Source: a virus. Taken from it: a stretch of 24,539 nucleotides of DNA. The DNA lies in IMG/VR virus record IMGVR_UViG_3300040758_000102, positions 1 to 24,539 of that record; one strand, given 5' to 3'. A model generated the notes under the pieces. The model had not been told where the DNA came from. It saw only the letters and a program-made list of their open reading frames with translations, and ran no database searches. Below, in pieces: positions 22,405 through 24,539 of the stretch (its first letter is position 1; every line of letters starts with the position of its first letter). The translations under genes and the position numbers were made by a program.

Positions 22405-23169
22405 ATGACCGACACTGCAACACCAACGAAACCCGTTTCAGAAATCACCAAAATCTCTAATGATATAACGTGGATTAAGGCGCACATTCTTGTAGCGCTG
22501 CTCGCCATCGCTTTGATTGCTGGCAGCATCATCGGCGGCGTTGCCTTGTTCCAGAGTCTGATTGAGAAGCACGACGCTCGGGTCGCAGCGGCTCAGCTTG
22601 CGAAAGAGGGCGTAGACACGGCAACTCAGGCGGCTCTTGTCGCCGAGTTGGCGAAGGAACATTCGGACGACGTTGCCCGCGATGCCACCCAGACGGCGCT
22701 TATCACTAATCTGATTGCTCAGATGGCGGCAGAGCGTGCGGCGACCGCGAAACAAGTCACCACGGACGCGACACTCAACGCTCAAGCGGCGGCGGCACGG
22801 CTTTTGGAGCAAACACACGCCGACGCCAGCGAATTGACTGTAAACGGCGATGCTGTTACGATGACGCTACCGATGACTCGCACGGTTGTCGCTGATATGG
22901 ACCTCTATGCGCAGGCTCAGTCGGACGTGACGAATCTCACGGGGCAATTGGCGGCGCAAACGGTTCTCACGACCGACGCAAATACCGAGTTGGCGACGGC
23001 GAATAAGGTGATTGCGGCAGACAAGGACGAACTGGTTCAGGCGGTGAAAGCGGATGATGCCGCGTGCAACGTGCGGGTTGATGCTGAAGCCGCGAAGGGT
23101 CGCAAGCGCACCTTTTGGGGCACTATCGGTGGCGTAATCGCTGGTCTATTCCTCGGAGGCAAGATTTAA
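22405..23169 (+). CDS. Membrane-anchored coiled-coil protein, possible lysis (spanin-like) protein
   Basis: This 254-residue protein has GAGTGAGG 4 nt before its ATG. Residues 1-26 are polar, 27-50 are a membrane helix (HILVALLAIALIAGSIIGGV), and 51-225 are a long Ala/Thr/Asp/Gln helix with heptad spacing. Residues about 230-254 form a basic turn (KGRKR) and a Gly-rich hydrophobic end (FWGTIGGVIAGLFLGG) that may insert in a membrane. One membrane anchor plus a long coiled coil resembles inner-membrane spanins or phage tail/lysis accessory proteins, but size and the hydrophobic C-terminus are not typical. It has its own promoter. Function unproven. Confidence 0.75.
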   Translation: MTDTATPTKPVSEITKISNDITWIKAHILVALLAIALIAGSIIGGVALFQSLIEKHDARVAAAQLAKEGVDTATQAALVAELAKEHSDDVARDATQTALITNLIAQMAAERAATAKQVTTDATLNAQAAAARLLEQTHADASELTVNGDAVTMTLPMTRTVVADMDLYAQAQSDVTNLTGQLAAQTVLTTDANTELATANKVIAADKDELVQAVKADDAACNVRVDAEAAKGRKRTFWGTIGGVIAGLFLGGKI

Positions 23170-23170
23170 C

Positions 23171-23199
23171 TTGACACGGCGATTGTACTCGTGTACTAT
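23171..23199 (+). promoter_or_regulatory. Sigma70-type promoter with GTAC-N4-GTACTAT
   Basis: TTGACA and TACTAT are 17 nt apart, with GTAC-TCGT-GTACTAT at 23185-23199. The predicted start (about 23206) lies just before the (GGCNN)12 array, which would be transcribed as part of a leader of about 130 nt. Confidence 0.78.
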
Positions 23200-23210
23200 G
23201 GATTTTGCTG

Positions 23211-23270
23211 GGCAGGGCGCGGCAAGGCAAGGCTTGGCATGGCAGGGCTAGGCGAGGCAAGGCAAGGCTA
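23211..23270 (+). repeat. Pentanucleotide (GGCNN)12 array in a 5' leader
   Basis: Twelve consecutive 5-nt units begin with GGC; the last two bases vary (AA, AG, GC, TT, AT, TA, GA). It ends GGCTA followed by GATTTTTCT, and GATTTTGCT lies just before it (23201-23209), so the array is bracketed by near-identical 9-mers. Regular GG tracts every 5 nt could fold as two-tier G-quadruplexes in RNA. There is no coding sense for a period of five. Confidence 0.92.
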
Positions 23271-23283
23271 GATTTTTCTGAAG

Positions 23284-23327
23284 GCGAACACCGAACTTAG
23301 GCTCGACCAAAAAGTTCAAACGTTCGC
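23284..23327 (+). promoter_or_regulatory. Two-part hairpin next to the ribosome site
   Basis: GCGAAC pairs with GTTCGC, and inside it GAACTT pairs with AAGTTC, separated by a 3 x 4 internal loop and closed by a 13-nt loop. The base of the stem abuts the Shine-Dalgarno GGAGA of the gene at 23338. It could control translation. Confidence 0.6.
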
Positions 23328-23337
23328 GGAGAAAAAC

Positions 23338-23913
23338 ATGGCTTCTATTTCAAAGCAAATCACTAAAGACATAACTCTGACTGGACTCACCTCGATTCTT
23401 TTCGACCGATACGCGGGAGACAACAAAACGCAACTCGCACCTGAACAAAAACTGTACCTGCAAGGCAAAATCGTCACGATGCCTTCGATGAACATCACCT
23501 CGTTCTTGTCGGCACAGAACACAGAGTCCGCTCCGAAGATGCTCCTCGACAAACGAGAATACAAGACGGTTGCCTCTGCGCTGCTGGCGAGCACCATCAT
23601 CAATCCATCCGCCATTCCGTTTACGAAAAACGGTAAACCCGTTGTGTTTGGCGGTAGCTTTGTAGACGACGTGGACCCGGTAAGCGGTATTCACCTTGTT
23701 TACCACGTTGCCCGGTTGGATAAGGGCATTCCAAATCCCAAGGTTCGCCCGATGCTGGACACGCCGTGGGAGTTGAAGTTCAAGCTGACAATTCTTCCCC
23801 ACCCCGACCTGAACGAAGACTTGATTGAGAACCTCTTCGTGGACGGCGGCGTGCGTCTCGGGCTCGGCACGTTTCGCAAGGCATTCGGTAAGTTTTCATT
23901 TGAGTGGAGATAA
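23338..23913 (+). CDS. Conserved phage-type protein of unknown function ending in 'GLGTFRKAFGKF'
   Basis: This 191-residue protein has GGAGA 6 nt before its ATG. It starts with an ITLTGLTSILFDRYAG strand-turn, then KLYLQGKIVTMPSMNITSFL, DTPWELKFKLTI, and ends VRLGLGTFRKAFGKFSFEW. Many phage genomes encode unnamed proteins with this plan (TGxSPLL start, IPxxNI middle, W-x-F-x-I, and a GLGxxRxxFGxF end). The Gly-rich last motif is reminiscent of RAMP/Cas7-like ferredoxin folds, but that is only a resemblance. It lies between two (GGCNN)n arrays and behind a structured leader, next to a metallophosphoesterase. Early-region nucleic-acid metabolism is a plausible setting. Confidence 0.72.
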   Translation: MASISKQITKDITLTGLTSILFDRYAGDNKTQLAPEQKLYLQGKIVTMPSMNITSFLSAQNTESAPKMLLDKREYKTVASALLASTIINPSAIPFTKNGKPVVFGGSFVDDVDPVSGIHLVYHVARLDKGIPNPKVRPMLDTPWELKFKLTILPHPDLNEDLIENLFVDGGVRLGLGTFRKAFGKFSFEWR

Positions 23914-23919
23914 TTTCTC

Positions 23920-23984
23920 GGCGTGGCGTGGCGGGGCATGGCGCGGCAGGGCTGGGCGAGGCATGGCAAGGCAAGGCAAGGCTA
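23920..23984 (+). repeat. Pentanucleotide (GGCNN)13 array between genes
   Basis: Thirteen uninterrupted GGCNN units begin 6 nt after the stop of the 191-aa gene. The last units and the trailer (GGCAA, GGCAA, GGCTA, then GATTTTTCT) are the same 24 nt as in the first array. The next gene's AGGAGG follows at 23994-23999. The other units differ between the arrays, so the two share period and ends rather than exact sequence. Confidence 0.92.
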
Positions 23985-24003
23985 GATTTTTCTAGGAGGC
24001 AAT

Positions 24004-24539
24004 ATGGCAAGGTCGAAACAGAAAGTTGTACAACCAAACTCCACGGAAGGAGCCAACAAGACGCTTACGCCGCTGTTGCATGGCGAAATTACTCGGCTCA
24101 AAGCGGCTGTCGCTCGATATGAAGCGGCGGACGCGGCGAGACTGGCAGCGTGGGCTGAATATCACCGCATCGAAGATAAGTTGACTGTGACTGCGGAGCC
24201 TGCGGACCATGAAGTCGTTGAGCAAGTCAAAATCGAGTGGATATCAACGCATTTGGAAGAATGCCGCCGAGCCAAAGTCATCATCCCCGATTCGTGGGAT
24301 AAACCCCTCATTTTTGCCAAGGGCGACGAGCAACTCGGGCACGTCACTTGCGATACCGCCCGAGTCATTAAAGATATTGATTGGGTTGAGAAAAACCCAC
24401 AGTGCTTGGTGGTTTTGCTTGGCGATGCGATTGATTCGGCGACAAAAACCTCGCCGGGTTCTATCAAAGAAAACACGATGACACCTCTTCGGCAGTGTGA
24501 ATCATACATCGACCTCCACAAACGAATCGCTAACCGAAT
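24004..24539 (+). CDS. Metallophosphoesterase (calcineurin-like), cut by the window end
   Basis: The first 178 residues are present; the frame is open at the window edge. It starts at ATG 24004, 4 nt after AGGAGG. Residues 1-100 are helical and charged. The phosphoesterase fold then begins: FAKGDEQLGH (Asp108, with Gln110 where His is usual), CDTARVIKDIDWVEKNP, and LLGDAIDSATKTSPGS with the GD motif at Asp141. This 'GDxIDxATKTS' form is typical of phage metallophosphoesterases near DNA-metabolism genes. The GNHE and later His motifs would lie beyond the window. Such enzymes hydrolyse phosphodiesters; the substrate is unknown. Confidence 0.82.
   Translation, partial: MARSKQKVVQPNSTEGANKTLTPLLHGEITRLKAAVARYEAADAARLAAWAEYHRIEDKLTVTAEPADHEVVEQVKIEWISTHLEECRRAKVIIPDSWDKPLIFAKGDEQLGHVTCDTARVIKDIDWVEKNPQCLVVLLGDAIDSATKTSPGSIKENTMTPLRQCESYIDLHKRIANR

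Noticed and set aside
23211-23984. CRISPR array
   Set aside because: The repeats are simple 5-nt units without separate spacers.

Overview
This window is part of a tailed double-stranded DNA bacteriophage genome, either free or recovered from an environmental sample. The evidence is a head-morphogenesis block in standard order: large terminase, portal, scaffold-like protein, then a major capsid protein resembling the N4 gp56 family. Around it are densely packed, nearly all plus-strand genes with Shine-Dalgarno sites, and phage-type homing endonucleases. The N4-like capsid and the roughly 750-residue portal suggest a short-tailed (podovirus-like) virus. The host is bacterial: there are sigma70-type promoters, an intrinsic terminator and a Sec signal peptide. 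I cannot name the host. I see no tRNA, rRNA, CRISPR array, integrase or insertion sequence.

Layout. Positions 1-3568 hold small virion or appendage proteins and a modular tail or fibre protein. Positions 3585-12347 are the terminase and head block, interrupted by a GIY-YIG endonuclease (7880-8497) and an endonuclease VII-like HNH gene (11331-11735). An intrinsic terminator at 12394-12430 closes this block. A 24-nt motif recurs four times in the leaders from portal to capsid and looks like a block-specific regulatory signal.

Positions 12443-13570 encode an exported trypsin-like protease. A promoter at 13621 appears to drive a cassette of zinc ribbon, histidine phosphatase, a 185-aa virion-like protein and one giant 2159-aa gene (15028-21507). 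The giant product is a mosaic of the phage 'polyvalent protein' type: an acetyltransferase-like region, a radical SAM module with a B12-domain-like N-terminal part, an M41-like HEDGH metalloprotease-like region, and three domains of phage-polyvalent type. Three small genes with their own ribosome binding sites are nested in its linkers or tail, all in the same alternative frame. Such proteins are usually packaged and delivered with the DNA, so this one may act on the host early in infection; that is inference.

Positions 21508-24539 are an accessory region of short units with their own promoters: a possible minus-strand micro-gene, a small membrane protein overlapping a second endonuclease VII-like gene, a membrane-anchored coiled-coil protein, a 191-aa conserved-phage-type protein, and a metallophosphoesterase cut by the window end. 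The 191-aa gene is flanked on both sides by pentanucleotide (GGCNN)n arrays, and its leader also carries a two-part hairpin. A GTAC-N4-GTACTAT element occurs at two of these promoters and once on the minus strand. The clearest candidates for something undescribed are the giant mosaic gene with its nested genes, the (GGCNN)n arrays, and the 24-nt head-block motif.
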